Both the position numbers and the translations under genes were made by a program. From Sapria himalayana (lineage: Eukaryota > Streptophyta > Magnoliopsida > Malpighiales > Rafflesiaceae), in the NCBI GenBank assembly GCA_029783825.1, contig JAREIK010011387.1:1-64000 (forward strand): a stretch of DNA of 64,000 nt, read 5' to 3'. How positions within the stretch are numbered: the first letter of the stretch is position 1; each line of letters begins with the position of its first letter. Below, piece after piece: positions 54,401 through 64,000 of the stretch. Below the pieces are notes generated by a model. That model ran no database searches, had not been told where the DNA came from, and saw nothing but the letters and a program-made list of their open reading frames with translations.

Positions 54401-54811
54401 CTAAGGATAAAAATCCTATTTTCGGGGAACTTTGTTTCTATGGAGTTATTGCTGAGATTTGGAACCTTGATTATACTATGTTCAGAATTAGAATCTTCAA
54501 GTGTGATTGGGTTAATAATAAGAATGGAATCAAAGTTGATGATCTTGGGTTTATCTTAGTTGACTTTAGTAGATTGTCATAAGTCAGATCCGTTCATATT
54601 AGCCTCCCAAGCTAAGAAAGTCTTCTATGTACTAAATGAGCTTAATCCAAGATGGTCAATAGTTTTGTCAACTTTTCAACAAGACTTCACAGAAAGAGCA
54701 AACAATGATGATCAAATAGACATTTCTATTGAACACAATCAAGTCATATCTCCTTTGCCACAAATTGAATTATTTGATGCAATGGATGACTCTGATAAAA
54801 TTTGTATTTGA
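51465..54811 (+). pseudogene. CACTA-2 TNP2-like transposase (tnpD-type), lightly broken
   Basis: This is the CACTA transposase, better preserved than in CACTA-1. The ATG at 51465 gives the family start MDHSWISKDRRSKEYEDGV with a CPCLQCGN motif (transposase-associated domain). Two TGA stops follow at 51673 and 51688 (HI, stop, YCH, stop, EAAP). A long frame 51771-52550 holds the TNP2 core: CPTCGTLRW, KMRHPSDLPSWKQVDH and LAISADGINLH with the conserved Asp. A one-base shift follows in an A8 run near 52490. Next come SSPRQPGNYIDVYL, GYKVKRYYGCPICGEET, a TGA at 52798, a second shift in a G/A run near 52945, then HHNFDVMHIEKNICENIIGT. The DUF4218 part includes MVHLTVHLVREV and RWMYPFERFMKVLKGYVRN (53574-53720). 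Introns lie near 53930-54010 and 54118-54201. A DUF4216-like part ends at 54811 after a shift near 54575. Confidence 0.9.
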
Positions 54812-55147
54812 GATGATTGTGAGGGAATTTGGGTTGAGAACAAATCATAAATGTATCCAATTTGTATCTTTGTTATGGTATTGTGAATTGAGATGCTGCT
54901 ATAGTTTTTTTTGTATTTTAAATGTATGCTTACTATTTAATTTATTCGTCTTTGTTATTAGATGATTGTTATGCTTTCAATTTTAGTTAATGTCGGGTTG
55001 ACAATATTCAAAACATTGACAATATTATGTTTTATGCAAAGCAGCTTATTAGGTAATGCCTTTAATTAGTTAATTTTTTATTCTTTAAATTTTTTTTGGA
55101 TATTTTTGTACTATTATTTTAACATTATAATTATTTTTATGATAGGT

Positions 55148-58100
55148 ATGGAAATAGAACAAAAAGATAATGCAACTACAAGAAATAGATGTAGAGGGAT
55201 AACAAGAAAGACTATGATTATCAAGATTAGGAGCAAAAGAATAAAACGTATAGTAAAGTATAATGTTGATCATGTTTATGTCGGACAAGCTACTGTGCAT
55301 CTCACAAGTTATTTAGGCATATTGGCACGTACCATGATCCCAATTAGATATAGCACTTGGCACCATGTACCTAAGCAATTGAAGAATAAATTGTGGCACT
55401 CCATTGAGGTAAACTTGTATTTTTTTTTCTATCTATAACTTTTTCTAATTATATTTGCAATTTTTTTTAACAACTAATAACTATGTTCATTACTTCTAGG
55501 CTGCATTTACATTGGATTGTAAAAGTAGAAGGAACTATATGAAATCAATGAGCAGGTGCTTTAGATATTTCAAGAACATGTTGACTACAAAGTATATCAA
55601 TTCTTTCAAACTCCAACTAAAGCTTCTTTAAAAACCACCAGTTGAATACAGTTTTATTGAAGATGCAGATTGGACAATTTTTGTCAAAGAAAGATTGTTT
55701 CAAAAATTTCAGGTAAATTTCTAAGTATTTTCATGTCATATACTCATTTTTTCTTTCCTTAATATAAATTAAAATTTGTAGGAGTTTAGAGAAGTTCAAA
55801 AAGAAAGAAGGAAAAAACATATTTATAATCATCATCTTAGTAGGAAGGGATATGCTGGTCTTGAAGAAGAGATGGTAAGTTAAAGATGTTGTTACTTTAC
55901 TTTTTATTTTATGTTGAATTTTCCTAGAGACTCATTATATTACATTTCAATATTGTAAAAGTTGGTTGAAATTGGCTTTACTAAAGTCATTGATAGAGTG
56001 TATTATGAAAGAAAGCAATGGAGAAAAAAGATGGCACGTATGATGAAGGATTTATCTCGGTAGTGGAGAAGATTGTAAGTATAAGTTATGGAACATATAT
56101 TTCATTTACATTAATAACTTATTTATATTAACCAATATGACATTTAATTTTATAATATCATTGTGTATCAGGATAAGATATTGCAACAGTCACAAAAATA
56201 GTTTGTGTTTCAATGGAAATGACATACTTACTGAAGCATTGGGAACTCCTGAATATAGTGGTTGAGTACGAGCTAAAGGAAAGCATTATACTCCATAACA
56301 ATATTTTCATATAATGGCAGATCGTGCTTTGCAGGAATTTATGAAAGAATCGCAAGAGTTACAATCAAAGTTTGAGGCAAAGATTATATTCCAACTCTCT
56401 CTGATGGACCACCGCACCTAAATCTTTTGTTGATAACTCTAACATGCTCCAAAAACATATTGTACTTCCTAAGAGTGTTGAGCAACCAAAACGTCGAGTA
56501 GAAGACCACACTCCTCCAATGCTAAAAGCAAACAAGGTAAGTTGTATTTAATATTATGTTCTATAATAAAAATGTGTTAGCACAAACTCATAATTTTTAT
56601 ATCAACTTACCTAGTTGATATGAAAATATAGAAATAATGTTACAATATAAGTTTGTATAATAAATTATATTAATAAGCTCATTAAGTTATGATAACTCAT
56701 TTTTTTCTAACTATTTCTTTCCTAATTAGAAATTATCAACTTTAGATGATTGCATATAACTAAATAATATTGTTTTATTTTACAGGTAAGGAATTGTCAA
56801 TTGGCCATAGGGACAAAAGAAAATCTAGTTGCAGCTGGAATAATGGTACTTGAATGTGGTGCTAACTTCCTTGTTGCTGTGGATGTTTCTTATGATCCAA
56901 ATGCATTACTTTTTGTACCTATTCCAAGCCTAATTACCACTATTGGAGATGCTATTGGGCATCAAATTTTATGGCCTGCCCAATTAGTCATTCTTACTAC
57001 TCATCGCATCCAGGTATGTGTTTTTTTTAAATAAAAAATTTCTTGTTAATAATAAAAAAACAATTTTATCTAGGACAATTCTTATATATACAATGATATT
57101 TTATGTTTGATAGGATTCAAAAAATTTAAGAAATAGAGGAATAAAGAGAGAACATTGAGTTTTAAGGATGATAACTTTGTAGATATCAAGAACTTTGCTA
57201 CATTAGTTGGGCTTTTGTTAAAGGATGAGATGGTACATGCAGTAGAAATCATAGAGGATGTTTTTGGAGAGTCTTTTAAGAAATTCCTCATGATAGAAGA
57301 TATGGATATCATAATTTCATCAATAGAGGTGTCATCTAATTGCCTTATGTTCTATATATGGTAAGAGTAACATTTAAAATGTTTTTTATATATTTTAACT
57401 ATCTTATTTATGCTTAAATTTTTCATATTGAGAATTGTATTTAATATTAGTTAAATTAATTATTTATTAAAACTTTTAAATATTGTGTGAAATTAAATCA
57501 GGCACTTACATAAGAAGATGGTTGATGCTAAAGAGGCAGAGCAATTTATTTTTGTAAATCCGACCTTGGTTTCCAAAGCTTGATTGGGAGAAGCAAGCAA
57601 GAAAAATAGGTCAAGGGTTATAGCTAATCGATTGATGAATGCAAATAATACTGATTTTGTTTTTATTCCATATAACCCAGGGTAAGTTATTAAACACAAG
57701 TAAGCTTATAAGTATGCATATTTATCAAATTATAAATGTTATGTTGCTACACTAATGTTAATTTTGTTGTTGTCACTAGTTATTGGTGGTACTTGACATA
57801 AGGACTTTGATCACCTATTATATTGATTCCTTGCATCATCAACCTTTAGATGATCTTAAAGACATTGTTAATATGTAAGTTTTTCCCTTAATATTATAGA
57901 ATGAAGCATAGTTGGTAACAAAAATTTATTTTCTTCATGCAGGGCTCTAAGAATTCATCCACTTAAAAAACATAAATCGTCAAAGAGAGAGCCTAATTGG
58001 ATTGTATTAGGGGTAAATAACTCATAAACTGAGTAATAAAATATTTAGTATCTTCTTCTTAATTTTAAACTTAGTACAATATAACTTGCAAGTAACTCCA

Positions 58101-58358
58101 TATATATATAATGATCTTTTTTTCCATTCAGTGCCCAAGACATCATAGTAGTGTTGAATGTGGATACTATGTGATAAGATATATGAGAGATATCATTCTC
58201 GATCAAGGATGTCTTACGACAAAATATGTGTTGAATGTGGATATTACTTTACTTTTCAACAGTTTAATGGGATAAAATCATACAACAAAGATGAGTTGGA
58301 TGAAGTACGATCTGAATGGGTGGTGTTAGTGACTCAATTAATACTCTCCTCGGTTTAA
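55148..58358 (+). pseudogene. CACTA-2 second gene with C-terminal Ulp1-type (C48) cysteine protease
   Basis: A multi-exon gene of the kind often paired with TNP2 in plant CACTA elements. Exon 1 (55148-55408) has CRGITRKTMI, HLTSYLGILARTMIPI and TWHHVPKQLKNKLWHSIE. Exons at 55500-55712 and 55782-55874 give YMKSMSRCFRYFKNMLTTKYI, EYSFIEDADW and HIYNHHLSRKGYAGLEEEM, with clean GT/AG borders. Later exons give DILTEALGTPEYSG (56219) and a DUF8039-like block with VRNCQLAIGTKENLVAAG (56786-57010). The protease part has LVGLLLKDEMVHAVEIIEDV (57200-57260), IPYNPG (57665), YYIDSL with the catalytic Asp (57835) and SSVECGYYVIRYMRDII with the catalytic Cys (58159). The residue before Trp at 57781, where the family has catalytic His, is encoded TAT (Tyr). 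CPRHHSSVEC has His where Gln is usual. Several stops and shifts occur, so activity is unlikely. Confidence 0.8.
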
Positions 58359-59739
58359 AAAGCATTGGAGACACCTTTTTGTATTGAAGCATGAACAAAT
58401 TTTGGCATTTCCAACTTTAACTTTTGATGAGGTTCATACTTTATCTCTCTTTTCACCCAAACTATGACTAAAAGTAAATTGTTAGACATAATCATTTGAA
58501 TATTTTTAGTATTTTCCTTACACATTCATGATATTTCTCTAATTTTTAATAGTTGAATTACATTAGTATATTGTATGCATTATTCATAGGCATTTAAAGG
58601 TAAACTTTTTTTTGGTCAAATTAGAAGATCTTTCAACTTTGGAATAGTCCATGAACTATTGTGATAATAAAGGTATTTTTCATAATGAGATCAAGTTTAT
58701 TACTTCTTACTTTCTATTAAATATTTTAAAATTGAATATGCAATTGGAATTTTATTGTTATCATATTATCTTTTGTTTATGTTGTCAACTATAGATTTTT
58801 TTTGTAGATTGACTATGGAAAAAATTATGATTTCAACTTATGGCTTCAATACTTTACCACAACATTGTAAATTATATTTTCACCCTTATAAAACACAATT
58901 ATTATTTCAAGGAACAATTATTTTTATTACGTAGCTTTTTATTTTATTAATGAATCTAAAACTATAAGTTGATTGGATTACTATATATTGTAATCAATAG
59001 AACTTGAAATTACTTTAATAGCATCCAATCAAGTTTTTTTAATGTATTGGAAAGATGGCAAGTAATTTAACTTTTCATTTTATTAAATTAAATTGGATTT
59101 TGTAGTGTTTCTTCAAGTAGTTTGTGAGATCTTTCAACTCACTACACACATATATTTTTAATGAATTATTATTGTTTTGTATTTTAAAATATTTTATCAA
59201 TTTTTAAGCTATAATTGATAAATCTCTTTCTTTATATTTCACACATTACTACTAACTTTGTTTTGTTGTTGTTTAATATTTTTTAATCATATATCACAAT
59301 TTTTATATAAATTATTTTCATGATATGTTGTTATCATTCCTTCATTCTTATTTTCCAAAGCTCTATAATATTTTTTTTTCTGCAAGTGTAATTAATTATT
59401 GTTCATCTTTTTGTATGTAGGTTTTCTTTTTGGAAATTAACTTTCAACTTAGCCAAGCTAGGATGAAGCAGTTTCTTGGAGATAAGGCACAATTGGGTTG
59501 CATATTTAAGAAATCTTGAATTGAATTAAAGAAATGAATGTTGAAATTGTGATATATATTTTTTTATTTATGAAATGTAAGAAGTCCAAGTTCCCCATTG
59601 TAATTAAAAACTTTAATCTTGGTATAGATTAAAATGTATGTTTTTCTTATGTGCATGCAGTATTACAATAACAGGTGAAAATATATTTACAATAATTATT
59701 AAATTGATATTTAATTAAATCATTATCTTCCTAGACACT
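58359..59739 (+). other. CACTA-2 3' region, no recognised feature
   Basis: AT-rich sequence after the protease gene. A slightly less AT-rich piece at 59430-59530 may be the last untranslated exon. No conserved frame is seen. Confidence 0.4.
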
Positions 59740-60001
59740 TTTACAAAGTGTCATTGTATTCAAATATTTTAAGATTGATACAACAAATTATGATATTTTC
59801 TGAGTATCAAGGTAGATTGGTATAATAAATAATGACAGTTTATTTTAGCATCAATGTTTTTTTCAACGACACTACTAAAAAATGACATTATAGGAAAATA
59901 CTTATTATGACAGACTAGCGGATGACACTATCAATAAAGCGACATGAATTATATTTAATGACACTTTTTAAGCATCTTTGATTATGTTTTTTGTTGTAGC
60001 G
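59740..60001. repeat. CACTA-2 right terminal and subterminal region
   Basis: Repeated GACAT/GACACT words (AAAGTGTCATTG, AAATGACATTA, GATGACACTATC, AAGCGACATG, AATGACACTTTT) lead to the terminus at 60001. Starting at 59869 a CACTACTAAAAAATGAC sequence could also be the left end of a 133-bp miniature element sharing this right end. Confidence 0.6.
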
Positions 60002-60605
60002 ATATATTATTTTCTATAACTCTATATATTATAAGTATAATAACACATAACAATAAATAATTATATCTTACTGTATGTATAACTATAAAAACATTATACA
60101 TAACTATATTTAAAAATATAATTAACAACATATATTTAATATACATTTTTATATATTAGTATAACAAATGTATTTTAGTATATCCATACCTATACATAAC
60201 TATATGTATACATATATGAAATTATAAGAAAAAATATAAATACATACATGTATAAATATAGTTTAACTATCTATATAACTATATGTATAACCACATGTAA
60301 CTATATTTATAATTATAAGGATAAAAACATACAACATAATGTTTAACTAAATGTGCATAACTATATATAAATATTTGTATAACTATAAAAAAATCTATAT
60401 AAATAAATATAACTTTATTTTTAATAATGTATAGATATATGTAAATCAATATAATTATTTATAACTTTGTATACATTTATGTAAATCTACTTATAATTAC
60501 TTGTATAGATATATCTATATATAAATATATGTTTAACTATATTTAACTATTTATAACTACATTTACTATATGTATCCTAACATATAATTATATATGGGAT
60601 AATAC
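60002..60605. repeat. Third copy of the AT-rich repeat found in CACTA-1
   Basis: Word order matches 4500-4740 and 5040-5280: ACTATATGTATAACCACATG, ACATACATGTATAAATATA, TCCATACCTATACATAACTA. It starts directly at the right end of CACTA-2, so CACTA-2 may have inserted into or next to this repeat. Confidence 0.7.
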
Positions 60606-61498
60606 TAATTTGTTGCACTAACTTGGAATTAAATGGCAAAAGATATAATATCAACAATATGTAAACACATAGCATGAGAGTGTCCGTTGGTCAGACTCAT
60701 ATATGGTATAATACAAATAAGGGTCGTACTCTTACCTAATCCAAGCCCTTGTGCCTCAGGCTCATATATGAACTTATGTATGACAAAAGATGTAATATTT
60801 GATAGGTTTTTATAGAAAAAATTTTTTTTATGTAATTCTAATGCATGAGTCCCATATTTATCGATTTTAACTTTATCAAAATGAGGCCTAGGATATTTTA
60901 TCTTTATTATTCCTAAAATATAATATTTTTACACTCTCTTTCTCTCTAAACATCATTGCTAGATATCTTTTAGATTTCTGTTAAGCTGTATGACAATCAA
61001 CTTTAATTTGTATTTCTTCATGTCTATAATAACTGTTTTTATATATCTGTGGATATGTTTGTGTGTCCCCGAATTTTTTGGGTAGAATTTCAGCCTACTA
61101 TAGGTATGTAAAAGCCCTGGATGGTCCTTTATGGTGCTGGGAACAACACCTTAGCTTCTAAAGCTATGAGATGAGCCAAATAATTAATTCTATGCAAACA
61201 CAGGTTTGTTCTTTGCATTCTTATTTTGTGCAGATATGTGTCATCGCAGTTTAGATCTATGACTGCTTGTTATTGGTTATTAGTTTGTAAATATAGTATG
61301 ATATGCTCTATGTGCAGGTGTAACAATGTTCTCTATTTGTGTGGAGTACTAGAAGAAAAAGAACGAGAAATGCTGACCATGCCTGAGAGACCTATATGCA
61401 TGTTTTTTAAATCTTGTATAATTTTCTTCTGTTATTTTTGATGGTATGTGTATTTGCATTAGAGTACAAGTGTGTGTGTCATCTAATGCTATGTGATT
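60606..61498. other. No recognised gene
   Basis: Mixed sequence with paired words such as CAGACTCATATATGG (60694) and CAGGCTCATATATGA (60758). The 71-codon frame at 61226-61441 has no recognisable domain. Confidence 0.35.
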
Positions 61499-61700
61499 AT
61501 ATATACATACATATAATACTACAATATATACATACATATAATACTACAATATATACATACATATATACTTGGTATAAATTTAAATATATACTAAGTATAT
61601 ATCAACATATATACTGAGTATATAAGTACACATATATTGAGTATATACATATATACTCCGTATATACGTACTTTTATACTGTAGTATATATGTACGTATA
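61499..61700. repeat. 25-bp tandem repeat and TATACT..GTATA palindrome cluster
   Basis: CATACATATAATACTACAAT begins at 61506 and 61531, and its first half again at 61556 (period 25 bp). Then come several imperfect palindromes built from TATACTnnGTATA up to about 61700. Confidence 0.75.
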
Positions 61701-62204
61701 TATCAATATACATAAGTAGGTGCATATATTTATATGTAGACATGTATATATTATCAGACGTACACATCTATTTATACATAGACATACTTTTGAATATATA
61801 ATTGATCGGACTAGTCTGAACATCATCGTGCATTGCTCACTGATGTAGGTAATAAAAGTAATGGATATTAGACTTTTCCTAATGCTTTGGAAAGATATTT
61901 TTGGTCTAGGCCAGCCAGGCAGATAATGGTTGGTCATAAAATCTTAGTAATTGTATTGTTTGTAATTATCACATGGTACAAAGAAAACGTATGAATAAAT
62001 AACTTTTTTTGCTCTAGATTCTATAATGATTGGTTCTAATTGTACTAGATCTTAGAATGATGATGACGATGATGCTCGTGTAGTGTCGTGTAATTCCGGT
62101 AGAGGAGGAATATTATGTCCTATTTCGGGAGAAGTAGCTTGCTGCCTCGTCAAAAACTCGCTCAATCTCAAATTCATCAGTCGAGCATAATCGCCCATCA
62201 TACT
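61701..62204. other. No recognised gene
   Basis: AT-rich sequence without a supported gene. It may be internal sequence of the CACTA-3 family whose right end lies at 62792. Confidence 0.35.
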
Positions 62205-62425
62205 TTTATCATCAGCAGTAGTAGAGGCAGTAGTAGTGGTAGTAGCGGCAACAGTGGCAGCGATGGCTATGGCAGCAATGGCGACAGTGACGGCAGCTAC
62301 GCAGTCGCGGCAGCAGGGGCACAGCATAGCGGCCACAGCAGGGGCAGTAACGGCAACGACAGCGATAGTAGCAATGGCAGTAGTGGTAGCTGCTGCAACA
62401 ATGGCAATGGCAGAAATTATTGTAG
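62205..62425. repeat. Imperfect trinucleotide (GCA/GTA/GGC) repeat
   Basis: About 220 bp of three-base periodicity (GCAGTAGTAGAGGCAGTAG, GGCAACAGTGGCAGCGATGG). It gives Ser/Gly-, Ala/Met- or Ala/Thr/Val-rich translations in overlapping frames on both strands. Such composition in every frame indicates a repeat, not a selected protein. It adjoins the CACTA-3 subterminal region. Confidence 0.8.
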
Positions 62426-62792
62426 CGAGGGATTTTTTCATCACTAAATTTATTTAGCTAAGAATTATTTTCGTCGCTAATATTTAGCGTTGAGCACTTT
62501 AGCTTGGGAAAGCATCCGTCATTATATCCGTTTAGCGATGGAAAATCTCAATTAGCTTGCTAATTTTGCTAGGAAAATTATTTTTTAACTAGGGATCTTT
62601 CCGTAGCCAAATTTTTAGCTAGAGACAATTTCACTCACTAAATTTTAGCAACGAGCACTTTAGATAAGGAACCGATCCATCATTAATCCGTCATTAATCC
62701 ATCGTTAATCTGTCGCTATATCCCATTTAGTGACGAAAATGCCCATTTAGCTAGGGAATTGTCTCTAGCTATATGGGTTTTTTCTTGTAGTA
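62426..62792 (+). mobile_element. Right end of a third CACTA family (CACTA-3)
   Basis: Ends in TTTTTTCTTGTAGTA (62778-62792), the inverse of the common plant CACTA terminus CACTACAAGAAAAAA with one terminal substitution. Upstream are repeated CATCACTAAATTT, GTCGCTAAT, GAGCACTTTAG and TTTAGCTAGGGA words in an overlapping pattern. It is related to the 0.3-kb derivative at 46775-47083. GATA tract starts directly after it. No matching left end was recognised in the window. Confidence 0.72.
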
Positions 62793-64000
62793 TATAGACT
62801 GATATATAGATATATAGAAAAATAAATAAAAAGTATAATAGATAAAAGATAGATAGATATTTTAAAAGATAGATAGACGGATAGATAAATAGACATATTG
62901 GCATATTGACAAATAAATAGATAGATAAATACACAAATAGGGATATAGACAGATAAATATATAGAGAGATAGATAGAGAAATAGATATACAGAAAGAAAG
63001 ATAGGTAGATTGAGAGATTGACATATTGATAGATTGACATATTTATAGATTGATATATAAACATGTAGACAAATAAAAAGATAAAGAAATAGATAGATAG
63101 ATAGATAGATTGATTGATTGATTGATTGATCAACATATAGATAGAAAGATTAGAATAATGATAGACAACTTGATAGATAGATAGAAACATAGACACATTG
63201 GAAGATAGAAAGATAAATACATATATAAATAGATCGATAGAAACATAGATAGTTAGATAGATAGACATAAAGACATATATATAGAAAAATAGATTGATTG
63301 ACATATTGATAGATAGATAGATAAACAAATAGATAGATTGAAAGATAGAAAGATTTATATATTTACATATTATTAGATTGACAGATAGATATGTAGATAG
63401 ATAGACAGATAAATAGATAAAAAGATAAAAAGCTAGATAGAGAGGTATAAATTTAGATAGAGAGATATAAATTTAGATAGAGAGAAAGATACTTATATAG
63501 AGAGACATATAGATAGATGCACACATAGTTCTAAAAAATAGATAGACACATATATAGGTTGATATATAGAAAAATTGACAGATAAACAGATAGACATATT
63601 GATAGATTGATAGATTCATATATTTACAGATTGATAGATAGATAGATTGATTGATTGACAGATATATAGATTTACAAATAGATAGATTTATAGATATATA
63701 GATAAACAAATATACAGATAGACTAATAGACTAATCGGCAGATAAATAGATAGATGGAAAGATTAAAATATAAATGGATAGGAAGATTGATACATCAACA
63801 GATAAATAAATAGACAAATATATAAATAAAAACTAGATAGATAGATAGATAGATAGATATATAAATAGATAGACATATAAACTAATAGATAGATATATAG
63901 ATAGACAGATAGATAGATAAACACATAGATAGATAGACAAATAGACAAATAGATAGGTAGATAGGTAGTAAGATAGTTAGATCGATAGTTAAAAAGTTAG
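62793..64000 (-). repeat. Degenerate tetranucleotide tract D, GATA on + strand
   Basis: GATA/GACA/AATA units to the window edge, same polarity as tracts at 1-2756 and 46368-48074. Reverse-strand frames of up to 187 codons are repeat translations. Confidence 0.94.

Larger units (their letters stand above)
49194..60001 (+). mobile_element. CACTA-2: 10.8-kb CACTA transposon carrying a Ulp1-like gene
   Basis: The left end CACTACAACAAAAC begins at 49194. The right end GTTTTTTGTTGTAGCG finishes at 60001; its inverse, CGCTACAACAAAAAAC, differs from the left end by one base in the first ten. Short ATGTCAT-type words near the left end and their complements (AATGACAT, GTGACACT-like) near the right end form subterminal repeats. 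Inside are a TNP2-like transposase gene and, 337 bp further on, a multi-exon second gene ending in a Ulp1 (C48) protease domain. Both are on the + strand and both contain defects. Flanking triplets CTT and ATA differ, so no target duplication is evident. Confidence 0.83.

Noticed and set aside
49191..60004. 3-bp target-site duplication for CACTA-2
   Set aside because: The flanking triplets CTT and ATA do not match.
61226..61441. 71-codon Cys-rich frame as a small peptide gene
   Set aside because: No signal peptide, conserved cysteine spacing or family resemblance could be supported.
62052..62444. 130-codon minus frame, Ala/Thr/Val-rich, as a gene
   Set aside because: Its composition comes from the trinucleotide repeat, and the + strand is open over the same region in two frames. 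It starts inside CACTA subterminal sequence.

Overview
The window looks like AT-rich, gene-poor nuclear heterochromatin from a flowering plant. Every protein trace I recognise belongs to a plant transposon family: TNP2-type CACTA transposases with DUF4218/DUF4216-like tails, a CACTA second gene with a Ulp1-type protease, a plant L1-like LINE with a DUF4283 ORF1 and C-terminal RNase H, and a RICESLEEPER-type hAT transposase. I found no intact host gene, tRNA, rRNA or CRISPR array. The species cannot be named from this sequence.

About half of the 64 kb is one kind of simple sequence, a degenerate tetranucleotide tract (TCTA, or GATA on the other strand). By position: 1-2756 GATA on the + strand; 2757-11889 a 9.1-kb CACTA element (CACTA-1); 11890-28747 TCTA on the + strand; 28748-35297 a nearly full-length LINE on the minus strand; 35317-44741 TCTA again; 44742-46345 a truncated hAT element; 46368-48074 GATA again, holding a 0.3-kb non-autonomous CACTA derivative; 48075-49193 unrecognised sequence; 49194-60001 a 10.8-kb CACTA element (CACTA-2); 60002-62425 AT-rich and trinucleotide repeats; 62426-62792 the right end of a third CACTA family; 62793-64000 GATA.

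The LINE sits between two copies of a 19-bp sequence that look like its target-site duplication. Without it the TCTA block is about 26 kb long. The tract changes polarity twice, once across CACTA-1 and once at a 12-bp-arm hairpin at 46352-46379 beside the hAT remnant. Local duplications of about 50-200 bp and recurring CTAC-rich islands suggest growth by segmental duplication as well as slippage.

Both large CACTA elements keep the usual order: terminal and subterminal repeats, a TNP2-like transposase gene, a second gene, then subterminal repeats. All transposon genes carry stops and frameshifts, so the elements look dead or dependent on helpers. The long open frames in the TCTA tract, which translate to runs of Ser-Ile-Tyr-Leu, are a by-product of the repeat and are not annotated as genes.
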